From the NCBI RefSeq assembly GCF_000829195.1, contig NZ_AP013294.1:2801001-2865000 (forward strand): a stretch of DNA of 64,000 bases. Direction: 5' to 3'. A model generated the notes under the pieces. The model saw only the letters and a list, made by a program, of their open reading frames with translations, had not been told where the DNA came from and did not search any database. The stretch comes from Bacillus sp. OxB-1 (GTDB lineage Bacteria; Bacillota; Bacilli; Bacillales_A; Planococcaceae). Shown in pieces: positions 46,162-54,511 of this stretch (within the stretch, counting starts at the first letter, position 1; the number at the start of each line of letters is the position of its first letter). Both the position numbers and the translations under genes were made by a program.

Positions 46162-47151
46162 CTATTTAATATTAAAATCAATCAAAATCTTACCAAAATT
46201 TCCTGACAAGGCATCTTGAAAGGCTGTTTGATATTCTTGTAGGGAAACAATTTTTGATACGATTGAGTCTACATTTACGCTTGGATTTCGTAAGTATTCT
46301 ATCGTTTTTTCGTAGTCTTGCGGAAATTTATAAATAATCGATCCATAGATCGTTAAATCATTCCGCACAACTTGAATGTAAGGGATCTTAACATCACCCG
46401 TGATTCCCAAAGCGACCATGGAACCTCCAGGTTTTAAAATTTGGATGGATTGGATAACAGCCTCTTCAGTTCCTGCCGCTTCAATGACAATGTCAAATTT
46501 CTCATCTTTAATATCATTAGGGTACACTGCTCGAATATTACCAATTTCTCTTACCAATTGATGTTTTTTTGTGTTGACATCAATCCCCGTCACATTTGCT
46601 CCAAACGAATATGCTAAAGAAGCTGCCAACAGTCCAATAGCTCCAGTGCCCACGACTGCTACAGACATTCCTTCCGAAATCTTAACTTTGTTTAATCCAC
46701 TGACCACCACTGCAAAAGGTTCAATTAGGATAGCTCGATCATCGGACAAATCATCAGGAATAGGCCAAACAAATCGAGAAGAAATGATGAACTCCTCCGC
46801 AAAACCGCCCTCTTGATTAATCCCGACTGCTTTTTTATTTACGCAAATATTTGTTTTCCCTTGCTTGCACATTTCACATTCAGAACAGAATGTATTTGGT
46901 AAAACGACTACACGGGTTCCCTCTTCATATGGAGAATATTTCCCTTTTTCCACAATGGTTCCAACGAGCTCATGCCCTGGCCGAATTGGATATACTGCAT
47001 GTGAAAACTTCCCTTTATACACACTCAGATCTGATCCGCAAATCCCGCCATATTTTACTTTTATTCTGACTTCATCATCCTTTAGGGAACGTGTTTCGCT
47101 ATTTTCCCTCAGCTCCAAATGCAAAGGCTTTTCAATAAACAACTCTAACAT
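46162..47151 (-). CDS. zinc-dependent medium-chain alcohol dehydrogenase (copy 2)
   Basis: A paralogue of the enzyme at 38520-39521 with the same architecture: GGICGSDLS and RPGHELVGTI (catalytic zinc), CSECEMCKQGKTNIC (structural zinc), VAVVGTGAIGLLAASLA and GIDVN (NAD site). It has about 329 residues from ATG 47151 (AAAGG 9 nt upstream); the frame to 47193 runs through the TRAP terminator. It pairs with the Gfo/Idh gene instead of a ThDP gene. Whether both alcohol dehydrogenases act on the same substrate is unknown. Confidence 0.92.
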   Translation of the reverse strand: MLELFIEKPLHLELRENSETRSLKDDEVRIKVKYGGICGSDLSVYKGKFSHAVYPIRPGHELVGTIVEKGKYSPYEEGTRVVVLPNTFCSECEMCKQGKTNICVNKKAVGINQEGGFAEEFIISSRFVWPIPDDLSDDRAILIEPFAVVVSGLNKVKISEGMSVAVVGTGAIGLLAASLAYSFGANVTGIDVNTKKHQLVREIGNIRAVYPNDIKDEKFDIVIEAAGTEEAVIQSIQILKPGGSMVALGITGDVKIPYIQVVRNDLTIYGSIIYKFPQDYEKTIEYLRNPSVNVDSIVSKIVSLQEYQTAFQDALSGNFGKILIDFNIK

Positions 47152-47177
47152 TCTGATCAGCCTTTCTGTACTTTGAT

Positions 47178-47215
47178 AAAAAAATTGGTCCAAATAAATC
47201 TACTTTATTTGGACC
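47178..47215 (-). terminator. terminator of the TRAP operon
   Basis: GGTCCAAATAAA/TTTATTTGGACC perfect 12-bp stem, followed on the minus strand by AATTTTTTT. Confidence 0.85.
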
Positions 47216-47225
47216 GCATTATAAC

Positions 47226-48287
47226 TTACTTACTTGCTTCTTCTAACAGTCTATTAACCAAGTCTTCTCCAATTTCATTCTTGTGTTTCTCATAAACTGG
47301 TGTTGCTTTATCCGCCCATACTTGTCTCTCTTCAGGTGTCAATGAAGTGATCTGCATTCCTTTTTCGATCAAGAGATCTTTGTAATGAGCGTCTTCCTTC
47401 GCTTTTTCTTCGCGTTGGAACTTTTGTGCTTCATCAGCTGCTTTTTTAATAGCGACTTGTTCATCTTCTGTTAAGCCTTCATAGAATTTTTTATTAACTA
47501 AGAAAGGGTTAACTCCGATTAAGTGTTGTGTTTCTGTTAAATACTTTTGAACTTCATAGAAATTTGCTTCCGCAATAACACTGAATGGATTTTCTTGACC
47601 CGATACTACTCCTTGTTGCAAGGAAGTAAATAATTCAGGGAATGCCATTGGTGTCGGCACTGCACCTAGTTCAGTCCAAAGATCCAACTGAATTTGGTTT
47701 TCCAATGTTCTAATCTTCAATCCGTTCAAATCATCTGGTGTCTTGATTTCTCCATCGTTGTTTGTAAGGTTACGGATTCCACTTTCCCAGAAATTAAATC
47801 CGATGATACCGATGTCTTCTAAGTCAGCTAATACTTCTTGTCCAAGCGGACCATCTAATATTTCATGTGACTTTTCCCGAGTTGGGAAAATAAATGGTAG
47901 AGACCAGAGGTTAAAACGAGGTGAGAAGTTTGACATGACTGCTGCACCAATAGGTCCTCCTTGAATTGAACCCAACTGAATTCCTTCAATAATATCTCGC
48001 TCTCCGCCTAGTTGGCTATCAGGGAATACTTCTACTGTAATCGAACCGTTTGTTTCCGCTTCCAAAACCTCTTTGAACTTATACATGGCCTTCCCCATCG
48101 CCACATCTTTTTTATCAGTCGATCCAATTTTCATGATAGTCGTCTTTCCAGAACTACCACTTGTACTTTCTGTTGGTTTGCTATCGGCAGAAGCAGATCC
48201 TTCATTCGTTTCCGAAGAAGAGCCCCCTCCGCAGGCAGCCAATACGAGGGCAACTAATAACAGCATGACGAAATACAATTTTTTCAT
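47226..48287 (-). CDS. dctP: TRAP transporter solute-binding lipoprotein DctP (copy 1)
   Basis: The 353 residues have a lipoprotein signal with lipobox LAAC and a Ser/Gly/Thr-rich linker. The DctP domain follows: EVFPDSQLGGERDIIEGIQL, LNGLKIRTLENQIQLDLWTE, and the signature TPMAFPELFTSLQQGVVSGQ. It binds an organic acid for the DctQM permease. ATG 48287 fits better than GTG 48299, which abuts the AAGGAG site. It is the third gene of dctQ-dctM-dctP. Confidence 0.94.
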   Translation of the reverse strand: MKKLYFVMLLLVALVLAACGGGSSSETNEGSASADSKPTESTSGSSGKTTIMKIGSTDKKDVAMGKAMYKFKEVLEAETNGSITVEVFPDSQLGGERDIIEGIQLGSIQGGPIGAAVMSNFSPRFNLWSLPFIFPTREKSHEILDGPLGQEVLADLEDIGIIGFNFWESGIRNLTNNDGEIKTPDDLNGLKIRTLENQIQLDLWTELGAVPTPMAFPELFTSLQQGVVSGQENPFSVIAEANFYEVQKYLTETQHLIGVNPFLVNKKFYEGLTEDEQVAIKKAADEAQKFQREEKAKEDAHYKDLLIEKGMQITSLTPEERQVWADKATPVYEKHKNEIGEDLVNRLLEEASK

Positions 48288-48322
48288 CGTTTTCCCCACT
48301 CCTTTTTTATTTTATATATTTT

Positions 48323-48359
48323 GAAAGGTTGCCAGGCAACAGTCTGGCATACCGCTTTC
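48323..48359 (-). other. intra-operon hairpin between dctM and dctP
   Basis: GAAAG/CTTTC arms enclose GTTGCCAGGCAAC in the 85-nt gap. It has no T run, so RNA processing or stabilisation giving extra receptor mRNA is more likely than termination. Confidence 0.4.
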
Positions 48360-48372
48360 AACGAAATCAGTG

Positions 48373-49650
48373 TTACTTTGTAAACACTTGAGGCAGCCAA
48401 GTAGAAATACTTGGGATATAACTTAATAGTAAGATGTTAAATACCATGACGAGAACAAAGAGAGCTGTATACTTTATCAATTGCTCCATTCGAATATTGG
48501 CAACCTGGCTTACCATAAAGAGGTTAACCCCAAATGGTGGTGTAATCATCCCCATCGCTAAGTTAACAATCATGACAATCCCAAAGTGGACTGGATCGAT
48601 CCCATAAGTGATGGCTACAGGAACAAGTATTGGAGCCAGAATGAGAATGGCCGCTCCCGAATCAAAGAACATGCCGACAATAAATAGAAGTAAGTTAATA
48701 ATTAGTAAGAAGATAATTGGGTTATTCGAGATGCCGCTAAACCATGTAGCAACTGTTTGAGGAACCCCATCACTAGTTAAAATCCAGCCAAACAAACCTG
48801 CGTTTGCAATGATGACCAGAACAACCGAACTTGTTAATGCCGCATTATAGAAGATTTGCGGCAGCTCGCTCCACTTCAACTCTTTATATACGAAGAGCCC
48901 AATGATCAGCGCGTAAACACAAGCTGCAACAGCCGATTCAGTCGGTGTGAAAATACCACTATAAATACCGCCTAGTATAATGAAAGGCATGATCAAGGCT
49001 AAAATGCCATCTTTAAAGGAAACAAACTTCTCTTTCCATGTATATCCGGTGTCGCCTGAATAGTCTTTTACTTTTGCAACAATGTACACGAGTATCATAA
49101 ATGTAATTCCAATCATGAGACCCGGAATGATTCCGGCGAAAAATAAATCTTTTATGGATACCCCTGCCGCTACCCCATAAAGAATGAGCGGAATACTCGG
49201 CGGGATAACAACTCCTAATTCACCTGCAGCGGCGACTGTTGAGGAAGCGAATCCTTTATCATATCCTTTAGCAACCATTGCAGGAATCATGATAGATCCG
49301 ATCGCGGCTACTGTGGCTACTCCCGATCCGGAAATTGAAGCGAAGAACATACAGGCCAAGACGGCAACCATCCCTAATCCACCGGTTCTTGATGCCACAA
49401 TTGCATAGGCAAAATCAACTAAGCGCTTGGACATCCCCCCTCTTTCCATCAAAGCACCTGCTAGGATAAAAAAAGGAACCGCTAACAAGGTGAAAGAATC
49501 AATAGTTGTAAACAAGCGTTGAATAATTACGGTTGGCGGCATTCCATCTTGGAAAATCATGATGGCCGAGGATAATCCAACTGATATCGCAACCGGCACA
49601 CTAATAATCAGAAAAAACATAAATGAACCGAATAAGAGAAGCGGACCCAT
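48373..49650 (-). CDS. dctM: TRAP transporter large permease DctM
   Basis: The 425 residues form about 12 helices and belong to the DctM family. FFASISGSGVATVAAIGSIM and AAGELGVVIPPSIPLILYGV are the conserved hairpin-loop motifs; IVNLAMGMITPPFGVNLF lies near the C-terminus. It is the ion-coupled translocator of the TRAP system. Its start overlaps the dctQ stop by one base. Confidence 0.95.
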   Translation of the reverse strand: MGPLLLFGSFMFFLIISVPVAISVGLSSAIMIFQDGMPPTVIIQRLFTTIDSFTLLAVPFFILAGALMERGGMSKRLVDFAYAIVASRTGGLGMVAVLACMFFASISGSGVATVAAIGSIMIPAMVAKGYDKGFASSTVAAAGELGVVIPPSIPLILYGVAAGVSIKDLFFAGIIPGLMIGITFMILVYIVAKVKDYSGDTGYTWKEKFVSFKDGILALIMPFIILGGIYSGIFTPTESAVAACVYALIIGLFVYKELKWSELPQIFYNAALTSSVVLVIIANAGLFGWILTSDGVPQTVATWFSGISNNPIIFLLIINLLLFIVGMFFDSGAAILILAPILVPVAITYGIDPVHFGIVMIVNLAMGMITPPFGVNLFMVSQVANIRMEQLIKYTALFVLVMVFNILLLSYIPSISTWLPQVFTK

Positions 49651-50147
49651 TAGACTACTTCGCCTCCTTCCTTATCCCAGTCACCTTCAAGCCAAGCAAC
49701 CAATGTATTGAACAGCATAATTAAGCTGCCAAAAGGGATTGCCAAATATGGAATTGACATTGGAATATGTAAAGCAGCTGATTTTTGCAAATGAACAATC
49801 TCCAATATTTGAAGACTGAATAACAAGATAATTACACAAAACACCATTGTAATAATTACTGCTATTCCACGAATTGCTCTTTCAAGAGTTGGTGGAAATT
49901 TAATTAGGGAAAACAAAAATTCCAAGCGAATTAATTTTTGGTACCGTATCGCTAAGCCAGCTCCTAAGAAGGTGATCCAAACGAGTAAATACCGTAATAG
50001 TTCGGACGACCAAGTTAGCGGAGAGTTAAAAACGGCTCTTGCAACGATTTGCCAGGTAAGAAGTACTAAAGAAATTGCTAAAAACGTGCCTAAAAGAATT
50101 TTCAAAAGAAAATTGACTTTATCCATCAGATAGATAAATTTTTTCAA
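49650..50147 (-). CDS. dctQ: TRAP transporter small permease DctQ
   Basis: The 165 residues form four membrane helices with the family motif SPLTWSSELLRYLLVWITFLG and AIRYQKLIRLEF. It is the small subunit that docks to DctM. It is the first gene of the TRAP operon, with a LacI-type operator, a cre match and CGGAAC repeats upstream. Confidence 0.93.
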   Translation of the reverse strand: MKKFIYLMDKVNFLLKILLGTFLAISLVLLTWQIVARAVFNSPLTWSSELLRYLLVWITFLGAGLAIRYQKLIRLEFLFSLIKFPPTLERAIRGIAVIITMVFCVIILLFSLQILEIVHLQKSAALHIPMSIPYLAIPFGSLIMLFNTLVAWLEGDWDKEGGEVV

Positions 50148-50277
50148 AATATTTCACTCCCAGCGAATGATTGTTCAAACAATTTTTTAGTAATATAGTT
50201 AGAAAATAGAATGGATGACTTCTTAAGTCTATACATGCTTCTCTCCAATCCTTAATTCAATTGTCCCTATGCTAACT

Positions 50278-50292
50278 CGATAGCGCTTTCAA
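50278..50292. promoter_or_regulatory. cre site upstream of dctQMP
   Basis: Minus strand TTGAAAGCGCTATCG fits the CcpA consensus except at the last base; it is 4 bp from the LacI-type operator. Confidence 0.6.
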
Positions 50293-50295
50293 AAA

Positions 50296-50311
50296 TTTAG
50301 ATCGATCTAAA
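50296..50311. promoter_or_regulatory. LacI-type operator upstream of dctQMP
   Basis: TTTAGATCGATCTAAA, a perfect 16-bp palindrome, the most extended copy of the island motif. Confidence 0.7.
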
Positions 50312-50355
50312 AATGTCTAGCATTTGATTCGACCACAAAATCGAGTACCACTGTA

Positions 50356-50383
50356 TGGAACTATATTACTACCAGGCGGAACT
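50356..50383. promoter_or_regulatory. TGGAACT/CGGAACT direct repeat upstream of dctQMP
   Basis: Two copies (50356-50362 and 50377-50383) 21 bp apart, each followed by AT. The first is preceded by CCACTGTA, which also occurs before the copy at 51638. The rest of the 50,148-50,543 gap shows only the terminator below. Confidence 0.4.
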
Positions 50384-50488
50384 ATGAATAAAGGATACCA
50401 TAGAACAATAAAATTGTCATTATCTTTTGTGAATAATATTTAATTTATTGTAAGATATTTTCTCGAATCATTAGCTTTTAAAAAAGAA

Positions 50489-50527
50489 AGAGCCTCCTAA
50501 TTCACCGGATTTAAGGAGGCAGCTCTC
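50489..50527 (-). terminator. terminator of the orphan dctP
   Basis: The minus strand has AGAG(CT)GCCTCCT...AGGAGGCTCT followed by TTCTTTTTT. Confidence 0.8.
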
Positions 50528-50543
50528 TTAAAATAATTAATTA

Positions 50544-51572
50544 TTACTTAACGGCTTCGAGCAAATCTTCAACTAGCTCTTTGCCTAATTCTTTCGAATA
50601 CTTCTCATAAATTGGTTGTACTTTATCTATAAATTGCTGTCGCTCGTTATCATTCAATTCAGTAATTTTCATGCCGTTTTCTTCCAAGACAGTTAAAAAC
50701 TCAATAGCTTGTTGTTGCTCAACTTCACGTTGATAATTTTTTGCGTCTTCTCCTGCTTTAGTAATAATTTCTTTTTCATCATCGGTAAGAGTCTTCCAAA
50801 ACTTGTCACTAATCAAAAATATATTTGCTCCATACACATGTTGGGTAACTGTTAAATAGTCTTGAACCTCAAAAAACTTATTCGTCGCTGTAACTACAAA
50901 CGGATTTTCTTGCCCATCAACTGTTCCTTGTTGAAGAGCAGTGAAAAGTTCCGGAAAAGCCATTGGCGTTGGCTGGACTCCTAGCTCCTTCCACACATCT
51001 AGATGTATAGGGCTTTCCATTGTTCTAATTTTCAACCCTTTTAAATCGTCTGGTGTTCTTATTTCCCTAATATTATTTGTTAAATGACGATAGCCGTTTT
51101 CCCAGAAATTCATTCCAACCACGCCCTGGTCTATCATTTCATCTAAAAGTTTCTTACCAATCTCTCCGTCTAATACATTATAAGCGGTCTGATGATCTTT
51201 AAATAAAAACGGTAAGTCTAAAATACTTAAATTGGGAGAAAAAGAGGAAGATACGGCTGTTGAAATAATGGACGCCTGTAACGAGCCTAATTGTAAGCCC
51301 TCAAAATTATCTCTTTCACCTCCCAATTGGCTATCTGGAAACACCTCAACTTTAATTTGGCCATTTGTTTCTTTTTCAACTTGTTCTGCGAATTTATTCA
51401 TCGCTAATGTAATCGATCTATCACTTGTATTAATAGAAGCGAATTTCATAACTTTTATTTCTTCAGATTGAGCCACATTTTGTTGGCCACTTTCAGAGTT
51501 ATCAGAACAAGCAGCTAAAAAAATTGAAACTAAGCATACCATAAAGATTGAAAGAATTTTTGCTTTTTTCAT
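50544..51572 (-). CDS. TRAP transporter solute-binding lipoprotein DctP (copy 2, orphan)
   Basis: The 342 residues have a lipoprotein signal with lipobox LAAC. The DctP domain shows EVFPDSQLGGERDNFEGLQL, LKGLKIRTMESPIHLDVWKE and TPMAFPELFTALQQGTVDGQ. It is clearly paralogous to 47226-48287 but has no permease genes of its own and is bounded by terminators at 51737 and 50489. It may feed the neighbouring DctQM with a second ligand. ATG 51572 follows GAGGGGGAG; the frame to 51665 is unsupported. Confidence 0.93.
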   Translation of the reverse strand: MKKAKILSIFMVCLVSIFLAACSDNSESGQQNVAQSEEIKVMKFASINTSDRSITLAMNKFAEQVEKETNGQIKVEVFPDSQLGGERDNFEGLQLGSLQASIISTAVSSSFSPNLSILDLPFLFKDHQTAYNVLDGEIGKKLLDEMIDQGVVGMNFWENGYRHLTNNIREIRTPDDLKGLKIRTMESPIHLDVWKELGVQPTPMAFPELFTALQQGTVDGQENPFVVTATNKFFEVQDYLTVTQHVYGANIFLISDKFWKTLTDDEKEIITKAGEDAKNYQREVEQQQAIEFLTVLEENGMKITELNDNERQQFIDKVQPIYEKYSKELGKELVEDLLEAVK

Positions 51573-51628
51573 TTGTACTCCCCCTCGTATTCTTATATTA
51601 GTGCTTTTTAAGTGTTCTCCTTTCCAGG

Positions 51629-51644
51629 TCCACTGTACGGAACT
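51629..51644. promoter_or_regulatory. CCACTGTACGGAACT motif upstream of the orphan dctP
   Basis: GTCCACTGTACGGAACT matches the copy before dctQMP (ACCACTGTATGGAACT) with few changes; candidate activator or IclR-type site. Confidence 0.4.
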
Positions 51645-51736
51645 TAATTCAGCGAAGTGAACCATTTATTCAAGATAATACCATATGCTCATTTTGCTGT
51701 CCATAATTTTCTGACATTTAACATTTGCTAATAAAT

Positions 51737-51779
51737 AAAGAATGTTTGATCAGCCGAACGATGGGATCAAACATTCTTT
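51737..51779 (-). terminator. terminator of the ALDH-ThDP2-TIM operon
   Basis: AAAGAATGTTTGATC/GATCAAACATTCTTT, a perfect 15-bp stem with a 13-nt loop; the minus-strand tail is TTTATTTATT. Confidence 0.85.
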
Positions 51780-51785
51780 ATCTAC

Positions 51786-52655
51786 TTATCTATCTATATT
51801 TAATCGGGCATCTTTTCCAGATACTGCATACACATCATCCGTTCTTGGGTGAGCGTGTAAATATTCTTTCGCTGTAACTAAACAACGTCTCGCAAACTCT
51901 TCATAGCCTAATTCTTTGACACGTTTAATGTTTGGCAGCTCGATGGAATAGGGAACCCTCGGAATGCGATTTACGATGCTTGCTACATCAATGCCGCCCT
52001 CCCCAACATAAGAACGCTCTTCGCGTAAAATACGTGTCATTTCTTCTTTTGATGTTGGAATTTTTCCAGGTGCATCACATAGATGAAGATAACGGAACCA
52101 TTCGCGTGGAACGGCATCCAAATCTTCCACCTTATCCCCTGCCCGGTGAAAATGATGGATATCGAGCATTAGGCCGGCATTATCTTGATTGGCTGTTCGT
52201 AATACAGATAAGGTATCTGCCAAGTTGGATACGCTCGCAATCGGAACGTATTCCAATTCAACAGTTAGCCCAAACGGTTTTGCCAACTCACAGAGTTCTG
52301 CAAATTTCTCGATGGCAAAGCTCCGATCATCTGTCCAAATACTGCTAAGTACATGGCGCCCCCCTAGCTCTGCCGCCACTTCCATTGCCGGAACATATCT
52401 TTTTGGATCCACCTCGTCATAAATACGGGCAAGTTCAATATCCAACAGTTTCAATCCCGTATCTGAGAGCGCTTTCTTTGTTTGCTTCATCATTTCTTTA
52501 TTTTCAGCGAGTGCATAATTCGGCTCGCCAGGAAGGCCCATATAGATCGGCCGGAAGCTTACGAAGTCATACCCTGCGCGAGCCGCAAGGTATGTCATTT
52601 CAGGTGGAGCACATTCAAGAACAGTCAGTTGAGCTAATGAAAATTGGTTTTGCAA
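51786..52655 (-). CDS. TIM-barrel sugar-phosphate isomerase/epimerase-like protein
   Basis: The 289 residues belong to the xylose-isomerase-like/AP-endonuclease-2 superfamily. Candidate metal ligands are Glu in TVELEYVPI, Asp/His in LMLDIHHFHRAGD, His in RYLHLCDAPGK and Glu in YSIELPN. Members include isomerases, inosose dehydratase and 3-dehydroshikimate dehydratase, so an activity on 3-dehydroshikimate made by the island dehydroquinases is conceivable but unproven. The TTG start has GGAGG 7 nt upstream. It is the last gene after ALDH and ThDP2. Confidence 0.85.
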   Translation of the reverse strand: MQNQFSLAQLTVLECAPPEMTYLAARAGYDFVSFRPIYMGLPGEPNYALAENKEMMKQTKKALSDTGLKLLDIELARIYDEVDPKRYVPAMEVAAELGGRHVLSSIWTDDRSFAIEKFAELCELAKPFGLTVELEYVPIASVSNLADTLSVLRTANQDNAGLMLDIHHFHRAGDKVEDLDAVPREWFRYLHLCDAPGKIPTSKEEMTRILREERSYVGEGGIDVASIVNRIPRVPYSIELPNIKRVKELGYEEFARRCLVTAKEYLHAHPRTDDVYAVSGKDARLNIDR

Positions 52656-52695
52656 TGGTAATCCTCCATTCTTATATTGTCTGGTAATCTAGTTT

Positions 52696-54456
52696 TTAAT
52701 TCGTAGACACGTGGTGAACCTTCTTATCCGGTGAGTAGATGTCCATGATATTCCAGTGTCCGGCGGTCGGGACTGGATTGTTTAGCATAGCGACATCGAT
52801 GACGACTGGTTTATTCGCCGCGATCGCTTGCTCGAGTGCCGGCTTAAACTCTTCCGCTTTCTCGATCTTGATGCCTTCTACGCCATAGGCCCGTGCAATG
52901 GCTGCGAAGTCCGGTGAGTAAGGCTGACCGTCTTTCGTGAACAGCGTGCCAAGTGTCGTATCGTAGTGCGCTTTTTGCAGACCTGCAATTGTTCCAAAAG
53001 CAAAGTTGTTCATGATCACCCAGATGACCGGAATATTTTCTTCGGCCGCTGTCGCAAGAAGGGCTGGATTCTGCCCGAAACCGCCGTCCCCGACCAGCGA
53101 CACGACAACACGGTCCGGCTGCGCCACTTTTACGCCGAGTGCAGCAGGTGCCCCGAAGCCCATCGTCGCAAAGCCACCTGGCGTAAAGATCGTTCCGGGT
53201 TCGTAAATGTCGAACTGCTGGCCGACGCCGTTTTTATTCCAGCCGACATCGGTAGTAATATACGCGTCGCGCGGCAAGACTTCCCGAACTTCTGCCAAGA
53301 TGCGCTGCGGCTGCATCGGAAAGCAGTTGTCCTGGATGTATGGCTCGTTGCTCGCTTTAAACTGGCGCTTGTTTTCGGCGATTTCTTGTTTTAGCGACTC
53401 GTTTTGACGCCCTTCCGGATAGAGACGCTTCGCCACACGGTTGAGCACGGTCAATGCCTGCTTCAGATCCGCGACAACGCCGAGCTCTACTGGATAGTTG
53501 CGGCCAATCTCGCTCGCTTCAATATCAATTTGGATGAGCTTGGTTTTCGGGAAGTCAAACGTATACTCGTTTTCCCATGAACTGCTGTCCGCTTCCGCGA
53601 AACGCGTGCCAAGCCCAAAAAGATAGGCCGCTTCGCGGCATTTCCGGTTGATGAACTCCGTCCCCCAGAAGCCTGTCATCCCAAGGACGAGTGGGTTGTC
53701 GTCCGCTACTGCGCCTTTGCCCATCAAGGAGTGGGCTACCGGGAAATCGAAATGGTTGACGAATTCCGCCAGCTCTTTTGCTGCGTCCGCAAGCAATATC
53801 CCGCCCCCCGCGTAAACGACCGGGTTTTTCGCGTTGACCAAAGTTTTCAGAATCGCTTCCGCTGTTTGGTCATCCATAGACGGCTTTTGAAGCGATTTCG
53901 TATGATGGGATTGGAAGTCGAAATACGATGTCTCCAGTTCCATCGAGAAAATGTCCATCGGGACCGAAACGAGCACCGGACCTGGTGTCCCTGTTTCCGC
54001 CAATTGGAACGCTTTCTCCAGAATTTCTGGGAACAGATGCGCGCTGTCGACCCGCCATGCCCGTTTGACGAACGGACGGTAAATCTCGTACTGAGTGGCG
54101 TCTGCGTGGAGGTTTACTTCCTGATGCGGGTGTTTCCCGTAGTAATGGCTTGGGATGTCGCCTGCGATGACGACCATTGGAATGCAATCCAGCGCTGCAT
54201 TGGCCACACCCGTTGCCGCATTTGTCATGCCGGGACCGACGTGGCTGAGGACAACCGCCGTCTGTTTTTTCGCGCGGGCATAACCGTCTGCCGCATGCGC
54301 CGCAATCTGCTCATGGCGTACATTAACAAATTTGATCGAGCTTTTTTCCAGCTCGGAAAGCACCGCAATATTCGTATGGCCACACAAGCCGAAGATGTGT
54401 TCCACGCCCCGGTCTTCCAAATACCTGACGAGTTGACGAGCGATAACTTCTTTCAT
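52696..54456 (-). CDS. ThDP-dependent enzyme, acetolactate-synthase superfamily (copy 2)
   Basis: Same length (586) and motifs as copy 1 (36763-38523): VRHEQIAAHAADGYAR, GDGGFGQN and MNNFAFG. By eye about 18 substitutions separate them, clustered at 188-230 and 355-390. The region after about residue 400 is nearly invariant. Identity includes the ribosome site and the 8 nt before the start, which in copy 1 encode the end of adh1, so copy 2 probably derives from copy 1. It lies 55 nt after the aldehyde dehydrogenase gene and before the TIM-barrel gene. Confidence 0.88.
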   Translation of the reverse strand: MKEVIARQLVRYLEDRGVEHIFGLCGHTNIAVLSELEKSSIKFVNVRHEQIAAHAADGYARAKKQTAVVLSHVGPGMTNAATGVANAALDCIPMVVIAGDIPSHYYGKHPHQEVNLHADATQYEIYRPFVKRAWRVDSAHLFPEILEKAFQLAETGTPGPVLVSVPMDIFSMELETSYFDFQSHHTKSLQKPSMDDQTAEAILKTLVNAKNPVVYAGGGILLADAAKELAEFVNHFDFPVAHSLMGKGAVADDNPLVLGMTGFWGTEFINRKCREAAYLFGLGTRFAEADSSSWENEYTFDFPKTKLIQIDIEASEIGRNYPVELGVVADLKQALTVLNRVAKRLYPEGRQNESLKQEIAENKRQFKASNEPYIQDNCFPMQPQRILAEVREVLPRDAYITTDVGWNKNGVGQQFDIYEPGTIFTPGGFATMGFGAPAALGVKVAQPDRVVVSLVGDGGFGQNPALLATAAEENIPVIWVIMNNFAFGTIAGLQKAHYDTTLGTLFTKDGQPYSPDFAAIARAYGVEGIKIEKAEEFKPALEQAIAANKPVVIDVAMLNNPVPTAGHWNIMDIYSPDKKVHHVSTN

Positions 54457-54511
54457 GAATTTGTTTCCTCCTTATAACTGAACTTTTTGAATTCAATTCT
54501 AATAATTCAAG

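Noticed and set aside
36763-54456. The duplicated ThDP genes as ends of a composite transposon
   Set aside because: No insertion-sequence termini, transposase or target duplications; identity is limited to the gene and its ribosome site.
53731-54477. Plus-strand open frame of 248 codons
   Set aside because: Antisense of the GC-rich ThDP gene copy 2; a shorter shadow exists opposite copy 1 and no protein family is evident.
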